Of a stretch of 64,000 nt of DNA, positions 27,418 through 36,800 are shown piece after piece. The notes beneath the pieces were generated by a model. The model searched no databases. It had not been told where the DNA came from and saw only the letters and a program-made list of their open reading frames with translations. Origin of the DNA: Clostridia bacterium (GTDB taxonomy: Bacteria > Bacillota > Clostridia > Oscillospirales > Acutalibacteraceae); NCBI GenBank assembly GCA_017440755.1, contig JAFSGP010000036.1, positions 1 to 64,000 of the forward strand, written 5' to 3'. How positions within the stretch are numbered: the stretch's first letter is position 1; each line of letters opens with the position of its first letter. Both the position numbers and the translations under genes were made by a program.

Positions 27418-28062
27418 CTATTTTCCATCTGTTTTCTTGTTTTTTCTCAGCTGTGCATCTCGCTTGGAAAAGGCACAGCCGCAGTAGTCCTGGCGATACA
27501 GCTCATATTCTGTCGACAACTGACAGGAGCGCTTATAGCCCTCCTTCTTTTTAAAGTCGGAGTAGAGATAGGGGACCCCCACCAGCTCTGCCAGTTCGCC
27601 GCCGATGGCGTTAAGGCGCTCGGCGTCTTTCAGCGGACTGATGGACAGGGTGGTGGTAAAAAAGTCGTACCCACCCTCGGCGGCGCTGCGCGCGGTACTT
27701 TCTAGCCGCAGTCGATAGCAGGCGGTGCACCGCGCACCGCCCTCCGGCTCATTCTCAAGCCCGGCCGCGATGGCCGAAAAACTGGCGGGGTCATACGCGC
27801 CGATGAGACAGTTGACGGGGCGGGAGAGCGGCATCTGTTCTATCAGGCGCTGCTGTTCTTCCGCACGACGCAGGAATTCCTCGCGGGGAGAAATATTGGG
27901 GTTATAGTAATACACAGTGATGTCAAAATAACGGCTTAAATACTCCAGTACGTAACTGGAACAGGGCGCGCAACAACTGTGCAGAAGCAGGCGGGGAACG
28001 ATGCCCGATTCCTGCAATTGCGTCAACTGTTTATCCAATAAAAGTTGATAATTTTGCTTCAT
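27418..28062 (-). CDS. queH: Epoxyqueuosine reductase QueH
   Basis: The 214-aa protein of the former DUF208 family catalyses the last step of queuosine synthesis on tRNA. Conserved cysteines appear in LLHSCCAPCSSYVLEYL (about residue 30), CTACYRLRLE (about 110) and the DYCGCAFS end (about 197), which coordinate an Fe-S cluster and metal. ATG 28062 is 7 bases after AGGAGG. No other queuosine genes are in the window, consistent with a QueH that acts on imported precursor or on a distant pathway. Confidence 0.93.
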   Translation of the reverse strand: MKQNYQLLLDKQLTQLQESGIVPRLLLHSCCAPCSSYVLEYLSRYFDITVYYYNPNISPREEFLRRAEEQQRLIEQMPLSRPVNCLIGAYDPASFSAIAAGLENEPEGGARCTACYRLRLESTARSAAEGGYDFFTTTLSISPLKDAERLNAIGGELAELVGVPYLYSDFKKKEGYKRSCQLSTEYELYRQDYCGCAFSKRDAQLRKNKKTDGK

Positions 28063-28079
28063 TCCCACACCTCCTCGGC

Positions 28080-28110
28080 AAAAATGCCGCCGACAGGCGG
28101 CGGCATTTTA
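28080..28110 (-). terminator. Terminator after the CorC-type gene
   Basis: AAATGCCGCCG, ACAGG loop, CGGCGGCATTT, immediately downstream (minus strand) of the stop at 28111. Confidence 0.85.
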
Positions 28111-29469
28111 TCAATCCTCTTCTTTCGTACCATCTTCAATCTGCGGTTCGCGATAAACCAGTATCTGTTCGATGCGGCGGTCGTCCATCTGCTGAATGGT
28201 CAGGGTAATATTTTTGTAAATTACGGTGGCGCGCTCGTCCTCATCGGGAACGTGCCCCAGCTGGTCCATAATGAATCCGGCAACGGTGTCATAGTCGCCC
28301 TCTGGCAGCTCTACCTCCAGCAGCTCGCTTAGGTCACTGATGTTCATAGAGCCGTCCACCTCAAAGGAATTGTCGTCCAACCGGGTGACTTCTTCCTCCT
28401 CGTCATCAAACTCGTCCTGCATATTGCCAACAATGGATTCCAGCAGGTCCTCCATGGTGACAATACCGGAAACGCCGCCGTACTCGTCCACCACAATAGC
28501 CATCTGCAGGTGTTTCTCGTTCATTTCCTCAAACAGGTCGTTGCACCGTTTGGTGTCGGGAACGAAATGGGTGTCCCGCAGCAGGCTGCGGACGGTCACG
28601 TCCTCGGGAATGGCACGTCCGACGTAGGGAAGCATGTCCTTGATATACAGGATACCGATGATGTGGTCGATATCCTCTTCGTATACGGGGATACGGGAAT
28701 AGCCGTTCTCCACCGCCTCATCGATTGCCTCGGTAAGGGGGGATTCCACTTCAATGGCGACAACGTCGGTGCGGGGCGTCATAATCTCGGCGGCAGTGAT
28801 GTCGTCGAATTCGAATATGTTATTCACCATATCCTTCTGCGTGCCCTCAATGGCACCGATTTCCTCGCCGGCGTCCACCAGCTGTCGGATATCCTCCTCC
28901 GTCACCGTGTCGGGGTCCTCGTGGGGGTCGATGCCAACCATACGCAGGACGGGCGCTGACACCAGCGTACACAGCCAGTATAGAGGGCGCAACGGGGTGA
29001 AGAACAGGGCGAACAGGTCTGCCACAGAGAGCGCCACCGCCTCGGGATTGATGTAAATTAGCCTACGGGGCAACAGACAACCAAAGGTGATGAACACAAA
29101 CACGGTCAGAAGCGACAATAGCGCATAGGCAATCACAGCCGCTGCTGCGGAGGAGAGCCAGCCGCCGCCAGTACCTACCAGCCACATGGCGAGAGGAGCG
29201 AAAAAGGGGTGGAACAATGCTGCTGCGGCCAGTATGCCAAAAAGTAGGCTGCACAGGCGAATGCGGGAGGAGAATTGCCGCTGGCGCTCAGTGAGTTTGC
29301 GAATGCGGCGTGCGCGACGGTTTCCTTGTTCCTCCAGTTCGCGAATGCGAATTTCACCGAGAGCGGCGAAGGACTCGTCCGCCAAATGGAACAGCGCCGT
29401 CAGCAGCAGAAAGATAACAGCGAGTAGAATATTGCCGATAAAATTACCAGGGTCAGGGTCAGTAGACAT
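28111..29469 (-). CDS. CNNM/CBS/CorC-HlyC domain membrane protein
   Basis: The 452-aa protein has an N-terminal CNNM (DUF21) membrane domain with about four helices. Two CBS domains follow (EIMTPRTDVVAIEVESPL and the VVDEYGGVSGIVTMEDLLE motif), then an acidic DDEEEE linker and a C-terminal CorC_HlyC domain. Homologues are magnesium or cobalt efflux proteins, historically mislabelled hemolysins. ATG 29469 is chosen at the start of the conserved region; the RBS AAAGGGGA lies about 13 bases upstream, slightly far. Confidence 0.9.
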   Translation of the reverse strand: MSTDPDPGNFIGNILLAVIFLLLTALFHLADESFAALGEIRIRELEEQGNRRARRIRKLTERQRQFSSRIRLCSLLFGILAAAALFHPFFAPLAMWLVGTGGGWLSSAAAAVIAYALLSLLTVFVFITFGCLLPRRLIYINPEAVALSVADLFALFFTPLRPLYWLCTLVSAPVLRMVGIDPHEDPDTVTEEDIRQLVDAGEEIGAIEGTQKDMVNNIFEFDDITAAEIMTPRTDVVAIEVESPLTEAIDEAVENGYSRIPVYEEDIDHIIGILYIKDMLPYVGRAIPEDVTVRSLLRDTHFVPDTKRCNDLFEEMNEKHLQMAIVVDEYGGVSGIVTMEDLLESIVGNMQDEFDDEEEEVTRLDDNSFEVDGSMNISDLSELLEVELPEGDYDTVAGFIMDQLGHVPDEDERATVIYKNITLTIQQMDDRRIEQILVYREPQIEDGTKEED

Positions 29470-29612
29470 GATGGATAGAAATCCCCTTTCAAATATAATT
29501 ACAGATATAATACTATCTTTTTGAGATTCTGTCAACTTTATATTAAAAATAGTGACAGGTGTTTGCAAAAAGAAGCCCCGCCAAACAGATGCATTGGCGG
29601 TGCTTCCGTACG

Positions 29613-30059
29613 TTATTTGTCGTTGATTTCTGCAGGGAGCAGCTCCTCGGTGTAGAGTGTGATACCGTTTTCTGCCAGCAGGGCGGCAGTAACACCCATA
29701 CCGGGGATCTTACGTCCCGTATGGGAACCATCGCGTATGCGGTGACTGCCGCAGCTGGGGCTACCCTCTTTGAGAATGGCGGCGGAAAGTCCAAACTTCC
29801 TACAGAGGTCGAGCGCCTTTTCGGCACCCAGACAATATTCCGAGGTGCAATCGGTGCCGTTGGCGGCAACCACCCGCTCGCCGCATATCTCACAGGGGAC
29901 GCGGGGTGTGGGCAGACCGCCTTCACATTCGGGGCAGAAGGGCACCGCCACCCCGTCCTCTACCAGACGGCGTAGGGCGGGGTAGTCAAAGGCGCCTCCG
30001 TCGTAGCGGGTGTTCAGTCCGCACAAGCAGGCACTCACCAGATATTTCGGTTGTGCCAT
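29613..30059 (-). CDS. DUF523 family protein
   Basis: The 148-aa protein begins YLVSACLCGLNTRYDG, the DUF523 signature, and is cysteine-rich (CPECEGGLPTPR, CEICG, GSPSCGS). Function unknown, possibly metal or Fe-S binding. Its ATG follows the lexA stop by one base, so it is translationally coupled to lexA and would be induced with the SOS response. That pairing may hint at a stress role. Confidence 0.9.
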   Translation of the reverse strand: MAQPKYLVSACLCGLNTRYDGGAFDYPALRRLVEDGVAVPFCPECEGGLPTPRVPCEICGERVVAANGTDCTSEYCLGAEKALDLCRKFGLSAAILKEGSPSCGSHRIRDGSHTGRKIPGMGVTAALLAENGITLYTEELLPAEINDK

Positions 30060-30060
30060 A

Positions 30061-30648
30061 TCAGAAATACCGCACCAGAGAGACCACCTTGCCCAGCACG
30101 GAAACTTCTTTGACGATAATCGGCTCGAAGGCATCGTTCTCCGGCTGCAGGCGAATGTGGTCCTGCTCCATGTAGATGCGCTTGACGGTGGCCTCGTCCC
30201 CGATGAGAGCAACCACGATATCGCCGTTCTGGGCGGTGTTGGTGCGCTGGACGATAACCACGTCGCGGTCCAGAATGCCGGCGTTAATCATACTGGTGCC
30301 CGACACCCGCAGGGCGAAGAGCTCCCCCGCCTGATAGTGACTGCCGCCGGAGAAGGGGACGTAGTCCTCAACCTCCTCCACCGCCAGAATGGGCACACCG
30401 GCGGTGACCTTACCCAGCAGAGGAACGCGGGTTACGCTCTCGCCGGGCAGGCGAATGGCACGGTTGAGACCGCTGCGGCGGTCGATGTAGCCCTCGTCCT
30501 CCAGCCGCTTAAGGTAGGCGTGGACGGTGGAGGTGGACTTAATGCCGGTGGCATCGCAGATTTCACGCACCGAAGGCGGAATGTCATCTTGCAGGCGTTC
30601 TTTCACAAAAGCCAGTACTTTTTGCTGTTTTTCGTTGAGCGGTTTCAT
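30061..30648 (-). CDS. lexA: SOS repressor LexA
   Basis: The 195-aa protein has an N-terminal winged helix (PPSVREICDATGIKSTSTVH), the Ala-Gly self-cleavage site in VTAGVPI (about residue 83), and the Ser-Lys dyad (GTSM and ATVKRIY). The usual GDSM is GTSM here. It represses DNA-damage genes and self-cleaves when RecA is active. ATG 30648 has GGGAGGAA upstream. Two LexA-box-like palindromes lie in its own promoter. Confidence 0.96.
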   Translation of the reverse strand: MKPLNEKQQKVLAFVKERLQDDIPPSVREICDATGIKSTSTVHAYLKRLEDEGYIDRRSGLNRAIRLPGESVTRVPLLGKVTAGVPILAVEEVEDYVPFSGGSHYQAGELFALRVSGTSMINAGILDRDVVIVQRTNTAQNGDIVVALIGDEATVKRIYMEQDHIRLQPENDAFEPIIVKEVSVLGKVVSLVRYF

Positions 30649-30694
30649 ATCAATTCCTCCCGAAAAATATGGGTATATACAACCTTCCGCCACC

Positions 30695-30734
30695 AGTATA
30701 GCACATATGTTCGAAAAATGCAAACATTTGTTTG
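30695..30734 (-). promoter_or_regulatory. lexA promoter with two SOS boxes
   Basis: On the minus strand: TTGCAT (30723-30718), a 17-bp spacer and TATACT (30700-30695). The spacer contains CGAACATATGTG (30713-30702), one base off the Gram-positive box CGAAC-N4-GTTCG. A second, CAAACATTTGTTTG (30721-30734), overlaps the -35 region. The layout predicts autorepression. Confidence 0.85.
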
Positions 30735-30809
30735 ATTTTTTTGAAAAAATTTTTCTTGCCTTGCAGCGTTCACACTTTTCTTACGGAGAATTCATTTTTC
30801 TGACATAGA

Positions 30810-30960
30810 TTGTTCAAATCTGTCTGGTAGACTATGCTTGTACACGGGAGGACGGAATGGAGCCGCACCGGAACGTCTATAACCCCTGTGTACATCCTCC
30901 TCAAAACACCCCTCTAACGAGACCACCCACCTGTAAACGCAGGTGGGTGTTCTTGTTATG
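30810..30960 (+). ncRNA. Candidate small RNA with own promoter and terminator
   Basis: A weak promoter (TTGTTC 30810-30815, 17 bp, TATGCT 30833-30838) precedes about 110 bases ending in a hairpin ACCCACCTG/CAGGTGGGT (about 30928-30952) and a T-rich tail. Inside, TGTACACGGG (30839-30848) can pair with CCCTGTGTACA (30884-30894), and GACG (30851) with CGTC (30874). The outer stem starts before the predicted +1, so either the start is earlier or part of the stem is a DNA-level palindrome. It does not match any RNA family I recognise. It converges on the AraC gene. Confidence 0.45.
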
Positions 30961-31732
30961 TTCTTTTGCGATAGGCGGTGGGGGTGACGCCGCAGTGCTT
31001 GATGAAAACACGGTTAAAGGAACGCAGGCTGGAAAAGCCGCTTTCCTCACCGATGTCGATGACGCTCTTGTCCGTTTCGGTCAAAAGACGACAGGCCTCA
31101 TTGATTCGCAACGTATTGATATAGTGGCAGAAATTTATCTTTAGCTTACAGCAGAACAGATGAGACAGATGACTTTCGCTGATATGTAATGCCTGCGCCA
31201 CCGTTTGACGTGTAAGCTTTTCACGGAAATGCTCGCGGCAGTAGGAAAAGACCTGCTCCATTGTATCCCTGGTTTGCATTGGGCGTTCACGGAGTTGACA
31301 CAGATTTAATAATTTTCCCGTGAGCAAAGTGAGATAGGCTCTTTGCATAGGCGGAGAGACCTGCCGGTAGTTTTCCAGTATTTCGCGGGACAGGCGGTGC
31401 AGCCCGGCCTTTTCTGCCTGTTGACGGGAGATGACGGGGCAGTTGGGATAGCGATCGTCAAACACCCGCCCCATTTCCGCCAGCAGGTCTGGGGCAAAAA
31501 TGAACTTGCCTACCTCCACGTCTTCGTCGGTGGTGTAGCTGTGGATGCAGTAGGGAGCGACCAGCAGAAAGTCGCCCGCCTCCATTTGATAGTTTTGCCC
31601 GTCCACCGTGAGGGTGGCGTGCCCGTCATACAGCGCGATGATCTCTACTTCGCTGTGCAGGTGGGGCTCAAACAGAATCCGCCGATTGTGTAAGACTTGA
31701 GCTGTTTCGTGATACTGATGAAAAAACCGCAT
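30956..31732 (-). CDS. AraC family transcriptional regulator with cupin sensor
   Basis: The 258-aa protein has an N-terminal cupin-like sensor (HLHSEVEIIALYDGHATLTVDG, AGDFLLVAPYCIHSY) and a C-terminal double helix-turn-helix (LTRQTVAQALHISESHLSHLF and VIDIGEESGFSSLRSFNRVF). Such proteins usually respond to sugars. ATG 31732 follows GGAGGAATT. It is divergent from the propeller gene with 109 bases between starts, so it is the probable regulator of that gene pair. Confidence 0.92.
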   Translation of the reverse strand: MRFFHQYHETAQVLHNRRILFEPHLHSEVEIIALYDGHATLTVDGQNYQMEAGDFLLVAPYCIHSYTTDEDVEVGKFIFAPDLLAEMGRVFDDRYPNCPVISRQQAEKAGLHRLSREILENYRQVSPPMQRAYLTLLTGKLLNLCQLRERPMQTRDTMEQVFSYCREHFREKLTRQTVAQALHISESHLSHLFCCKLKINFCHYINTLRINEACRLLTETDKSVIDIGEESGFSSLRSFNRVFIKHCGVTPTAYRKRT

Positions 31733-31841
31733 AATTCCTCCAAATGGATATAATCGTCCTAAACTTGCACCTATTTGGCTTGTATTATAGCAAGATTTGG
31801 GATATGATGCAAGGGAAAGACGCAGAAAGGCGGTAGAAATT

Positions 31842-33071
31842 ATGGAAAATAAATGCGGCAAAGGTGTGTACACACCGGACATAAAGACGGATAAGGCGGA
31901 GCGTATCGTCCCAACGGTACCGCTGATGCAGTACGACGGCTTTTTGCGTCCCGGTGACGATAAGGTTGCCCGCACGCTGGGTGACGCTTGCGTTGCCGAG
32001 ATGAAAAAGAATATCATCGCCGATTTTGAGCGCACCGCCGCTTACTGCGAGGCACGCGGGGAGGAAAATCCCGACCAAATGGTGCACGTGTCCACCTTTG
32101 TAATCATTGACGGTACCGTGTATATGACCTATTATGCCAATACGGGCACCGATCAGGAGGACCCGCAGTATCAGGTGGCGCGACTGGCATATTGTCCGTT
32201 GGACGACCCGGCGGATATGACCGTTCTGGACGTACAGAAGGTGGGGGAGGTACTGGACGGCAGGACCATCGACCGCCTGTATGACACCATTCTACTGTAC
32301 AAGGGCGGGGAGGAACTGTATATCCTGTGGACCGCCTCTCCCGACGGCAACTACTACCGTCTGTACCGCACTTTTAACATCAAGACCCATTCTTTTGGCC
32401 CCATTCGAGCCAATCGGTTTACGGTGGGGGATATCACCAACGATTTCAGTATCAGCGGAATGAAAGCGGCGCTGACCGCTAACGATATTCCGTTTAAGGC
32501 TATGTGGAGCGATATCGGCATTATGCAGAAGCTGTCCACCCGCGAGGAAAACGGAGAGACCTATTACTATACAGGCGCCTATTCCGGCAATTTCAACTGC
32601 ATCATCAAGAGTAAGGATTTTGTCACCTGGGAGTACGTGTCCACCCCTGATTTTATCAACAACTCTCTGTGGGAGAATGCCACCTACGTGCTGGGGGATA
32701 AAGTGTACTATTTTGTGCGTCAGCAGGAGTGTAACCAGGGCTTTCTCACTGTCTATGACTTGAAAACGAACAGCTGGCAAACGCCCTTCCTCATTGCCGA
32801 TACCCAGTCCCGCTCGGATTTCATTTATTACAAGGACACGCTGTACCTGATTCATGCTCCGTTGAATCGGGACGGTATCGGTATCGTACGTGTGGATACC
32901 GAGGATATTCGCAACAGTAAGCCCTTGCTGGTGGCGGATATGAAGGAGAGCTGTTTCTATCCCTATACCGTGGTGTATGGGGATGAGGCGTATATTTCCT
33001 ACACGGTCAGCCGCAAGCACATTCGCTTGACCAAGATAGGTCTGTCCGCCTATACGGAGGAGACCCGATGA
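31842..33071 (+). CDS. Uncharacterised beta-propeller-like protein (glycosidase-like)
   Basis: The 409-aa protein has no signal peptide and is rich in aromatic and beta-strand patterns. Repeated strand motifs include GTVYMTYYANTG, EELYILWTASPDG, YYYTGAYSGNF, DKVYYFVRQQE, DTLYLIHAP and DEAYISYTV, spaced as blades of a five- or six-bladed propeller. This resembles GH43/GH32/BNR folds, but I cannot identify a clear catalytic acid set. It is regulated divergently by an AraC/cupin protein and overlaps a GtrA-like membrane gene, so a cytosolic carbohydrate role is plausible. Function is not assigned. Confidence 0.7.
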   Translation: MENKCGKGVYTPDIKTDKAERIVPTVPLMQYDGFLRPGDDKVARTLGDACVAEMKKNIIADFERTAAYCEARGEENPDQMVHVSTFVIIDGTVYMTYYANTGTDQEDPQYQVARLAYCPLDDPADMTVLDVQKVGEVLDGRTIDRLYDTILLYKGGEELYILWTASPDGNYYRLYRTFNIKTHSFGPIRANRFTVGDITNDFSISGMKAALTANDIPFKAMWSDIGIMQKLSTREENGETYYYTGAYSGNFNCIIKSKDFVTWEYVSTPDFINNSLWENATYVLGDKVYYFVRQQECNQGFLTVYDLKTNSWQTPFLIADTQSRSDFIYYKDTLYLIHAPLNRDGIGIVRVDTEDIRNSKPLLVADMKESCFYPYTVVYGDEAYISYTVSRKHIRLTKIGLSAYTEETR

Positions 33072-33499
33072 AGGCGTGGTATCGGCGGCATCGGGAGGGT
33101 ATCCAGTACTTGCTGTGGTGCGTGCTCACCACGGCGGTGAGTTGGCTTTCTTACAGCCTGTACGCCTTCCTGTTGGATAGCGTGGCGGCGGTGGTTTGGC
33201 TGGCAAGCACCTTGTCCTGGCTGACGGCGGTGACCTTTTCCTTTGTCGCCAACAAAGTGCGGGTATTCCGCAGCCGCAGCTGGAAGCCGTCGGTGGTTGT
33301 GCCTGAATTGCTCAAATTCTATTCCACCCGCCTGCTGGTAGGACTGCTGGAAATTGTGCTGGTTCCGGTACTGGTTTGGACGGGGTTAGATATCCCGTTA
33401 TTCGGCATCGATGGCATGCTGTGCAAGATGATCGTGACACCTATCGTGATTCTGCTCAACTACACCTGCGGCAAATGGCTGGTGTTTCGCAAAAAGTAA
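33068..33499 (+). CDS. GtrA-like membrane protein
   Basis: The 143-aa protein has four transmembrane helices and GtrA-family features (FSFVANKVRVFRS after helix 2, NYTCGKWLVFRKK at the end). GtrA proteins are thought to move lipid-linked sugars across the membrane for glycosylation. Its ATG overlaps the upstream stop (ATGA), so it is coupled to the propeller protein. A terminator follows directly. Confidence 0.88.
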   Translation: MKAWYRRHREGIQYLLWCVLTTAVSWLSYSLYAFLLDSVAAVVWLASTLSWLTAVTFSFVANKVRVFRSRSWKPSVVVPELLKFYSTRLLVGLLEIVLVPVLVWTGLDIPLFGIDGMLCKMIVTPIVILLNYTCGKWLVFRKK

Positions 33500-33511
33500 T
33501 GTTGTTACGTA

Positions 33512-33546
33512 AAGTCAAGGGGGTGAAAATTCCCCCTTGACTTTTT
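33512..33546 (+). terminator. Terminator after gtrA-like gene
   Basis: AAGTCAAGGGGG, loop, TCCCCCTTGACTT, then T run. Confidence 0.93.
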
Positions 33547-33584
33547 CGTTTCCTTGGGGTATGATAGGTGTGCTATATAAAGTA

Positions 33585-33830
33585 TAAAGGCGTAGATGGA
33601 GACAGTAGCCCACAGGCATACCCCACAGCGAGTCGGGGACGGTGTAAGCCCGACGGACGTATGGGTGCGGTGAATATCCCTCCGGAGCTGCCGGCTGAAC
33701 AGGGTTTCCTTAGTAGGTGCGGACGGTGTTCCTCCGTTAGCGGGACGGCGTATGTCGGTACGTGCAGATAGGTGGTATAGCGAAGTGTTAACCTTCGTCC
33801 TGTTTTGCGGGGCGGAGGATTTTTGTTTTT
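33585..33830 (+). promoter_or_regulatory. T-box leader (Ile) with terminator
   Basis: Stem I can be closed by GGAG (33598-33601) with CTCC (33680-33683). It has an AGTA S-turn on the 5' side and specifier ATC (33676-33678, Ile) followed by one base, the same geometry as the alaS leader. The T-box core reads AGGTGGTATAGCG (33770-33782), where ACC of the usual TGGTACC is changed. A terminator (CCTTCGTCC/GGGCGGAGG, T run, 33791-33830) follows. Uncharged tRNA-Ile would induce ileS. The specifier is a hand fold. Confidence 0.88.
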
Positions 33831-33845
33831 TGGAGGTTTTTGGAA

Positions 33846-36800
33846 ATGTACAAGAAAGTACCTACCAGTATGGACTTTGTGCAGCGGGAGCGTGAGGTGC
33901 TGCAGTTCTGGACGGACAAGGACGTGTTCCGCCGCAGTATGGACGAGCGGAAGGAGGGGGAGACCTACACCTTCTACGACGGTCCTCCCACCGCCAACGG
34001 CAAGCCCCATATTGGTCACGTGCTCACCCGCGTTATTAAGGATATGATTCCTCGCTATCGCACCATGAAGGGGTATATGGTCCCCCGTAAGGCAGGCTGG
34101 GATACCCACGGTCTGCCGGTGGAGCTGGAGGTGGAGAAGCTGCTGGGTCTGGACGGCAAGGAGCAGATTGAGCAGTACGGTCTGGAGCCCTTCATCGACA
34201 AGTGTAAGGAGAGCGTCTGGAAGTACAAAGGAATGTGGGAGGAATTCTCCGGCATCGTTGGCTTCTGGGCGGATATGGACGATCCCTACGTGACTTATCA
34301 CGACGATTATATCGAGTCCGAGTGGTGGGCGCTTAAGCAGATCTGGGATAAGAAGCTGCTGTACAAGGGCTTTAAGATTGTGCCCTACTGCCCCCGTTGC
34401 GGTACCCCCCTGTCCAGCCACGAGGTGGCACAGGGGTATAAGTGCGTCAAGGAGCGCTCCGCCGTGGTGCGCTTTAAGGTGGCGGACGAGGACGCTTGGT
34501 TCCTCGCTTGGACCACCACCCCCTGGACCCTGCCCTCCAACGTGGCGCTGTGCGTCAACCCCTACGAGACCTATTGCAAGGTAAAGACGGCGGACGGACA
34601 GACCTACTATATGGCGGAGGCGCTGCTGGATCGGGTGCTGGGTAAGCTGGCAACCGAGGACGCTCCCGCCTACGAGGTGCTGGAGAGCTACAAGGGCGCC
34701 GATTTGGAGTATAAGGAGTATGAGCCGCTGTTCGATTGCGCCAAGGCGGTAGCGGATAAGCAGCATAAGAAGGGCTTCTACATCACCTGTGACACCTATG
34801 TCACCATGACCGACGGTACGGGTATCGTGCATATTGCTCCCGCCTTCGGTGAGGACGACGCCCAGGTAGGTCGCAAGTACGACCTGCCCTTTGTCCAGTT
34901 TGTAGACGGTGCGGGTCATATGACCGAGGAGACTCCCTTTGCGGGTCTGTTCGTGAAGGACGCCGACCCCAAGGTGCTGGTGGATCTGGACGCCCGTGGT
35001 CAGCTGTACGATGCGCCTAAGTTCGAGCACGACTATCCCTTCTGCTGGCGCTGTGACACCCCTCTCATCTACTACGCTCGCGAGTCTTGGTTTATCAAGA
35101 TGACCGCCGTACGGGAGGATCTCATTCGCAACAACAACACCGTCAACTGGATTCCCGAATCCATCGGTAAGGGTCGTTTCGGCGACTGGCTGGAGAACGT
35201 GCAGGATTGGGGCATCAGTCGTAACCGCTATTGGGGTACCCCCCTCAATATCTGGGAGTGCTCCTGCGGGCATCAGCACGCCATCGGCAGCCGTGAGGAA
35301 CTTCAGCAGATGTCGGACAACTGCCCTGCAGACGTGGAGTTGCACCGCCCCTTCATCGACGAGGTCACCCTACGTTGCCCCGGGTGCGGCGGCGTGATGA
35401 AGCGCGTCCCCGAGGTTATCGACTGCTGGTTTGACTCGGGCGCGATGCCCTTTGCCCAGCACCACTATCCCTTTGAGAATAAGGACCTGTTCGAGCAGCA
35501 GTTCCCCGCTGACTTCATTTCTGAGGCGGTGGACCAGACCCGTGGTTGGTTCTATTCGCTGCTGGCGATTTCCACTCTCATCTTTAACAAGGCTCCCTAC
35601 AAGAACGTTATTGTGCTGGGTCACGTGCAGGACGAGAACGGTCAGAAGATGAGTAAGTCCAAGGGCAACGCCGTTGACCCGATGGAGGCGCTGCAGACCT
35701 ACGGTGCAGACGCTATCCGTTGGTATTTCTACTCCAATTCCGCACCTTGGCTGCCTAACCGCTTCCACGGCAAGGCGGTGCAGGAGTGCCAGCGCAAGTT
35801 CCTGGGCACCCTGTGGAACACCTACGCCTTCTTCGTGCTGTATGCGAACATTGATAATTTTGATGCCACCAAGTACACGCTGGAGTACGATAAGCTCTCG
35901 CTGATGGATAAGTGGCTGTTGTCCCGCCTCAACTCCACCGTCAAGGCGGTGGACGATAATCTGGCGAACTACCGCATTCCCGAGACCGCCCGTGCGCTGG
36001 AGGAGTTTGTGGACGAGCTGAGTAACTGGTATGTCCGCCGCAGCCGCGACCGCTTCTGGGGCAAGGATATGCCGCAGGATAAGGTGAATGCCTATATGAC
36101 CCTGCACACCGCTCTGGTGACGGTGGCACAGATTTCAGCCCCGCTGATTCCCTTTATGGCGGAGGATATCTACCGCAATCTGGTGTGCACCAACGACGCG
36201 TCCGCTCCCATCAGTGTGCATTTGTGCGATTTCCCCGCGGTGAACGAGGCGTATATCGATACCGCGTTGGAGACGGCGATGAAGGACGTGCTGCTAATTG
36301 TGGTACAGGGTCGTGCCGCCCGTAACGGCGCCGCCTGTAAGAATCGTCAGCCCTTGGGCAAGATGTACGTGCAGATGGACAACGAACTGGATGCGGATTT
36401 TGCCGCCATCATTGCGGACGAATTGAACATCAAGTCTGTGGAGCGTATTGCGGATGCTTCGGCGTTTATGAGCTATTCCTTCAAGCCCCAGCTCAAGACG
36501 GTGGGTCCCAAGTACGGCAAGCAGTTAAACGACATTCGCGCCGCCCTCACCGAGCTGGACGGCAACGCCACCATGGCCGAGCTGAACGAAAAGGGCTCTA
36601 TCACCCTGAATCTGGCGAGCGGTGACGTGGTGCTGACCACCGAGGACCTGCTTATCGAAACCACCCAGACGGAGGGCTATTACACCGTTACCGACCGCGG
36701 CATCACCGTGGCGATTGACACCCGTCTGACCGAGGCGCTCATCGAGGAGGGTTTTGTCCGCGAGGTGGTCAGCAAGCTGCAGACCATGCGTAAGGAGGCG

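Noticed and set aside
25896..28062. Prophage or integrative element around tRNA-Leu
   Set aside because: Only one small foreign-looking gene is present. No integrase, structural or conjugation genes are found.
30857..31144. Possible 95-aa plus-strand protein after GGAGG in the candidate small RNA
   Set aside because: It reads through the terminator hairpin and then antisense to the AraC gene, with no protein-like pattern beyond the hairpin. A short leader peptide cannot be excluded.
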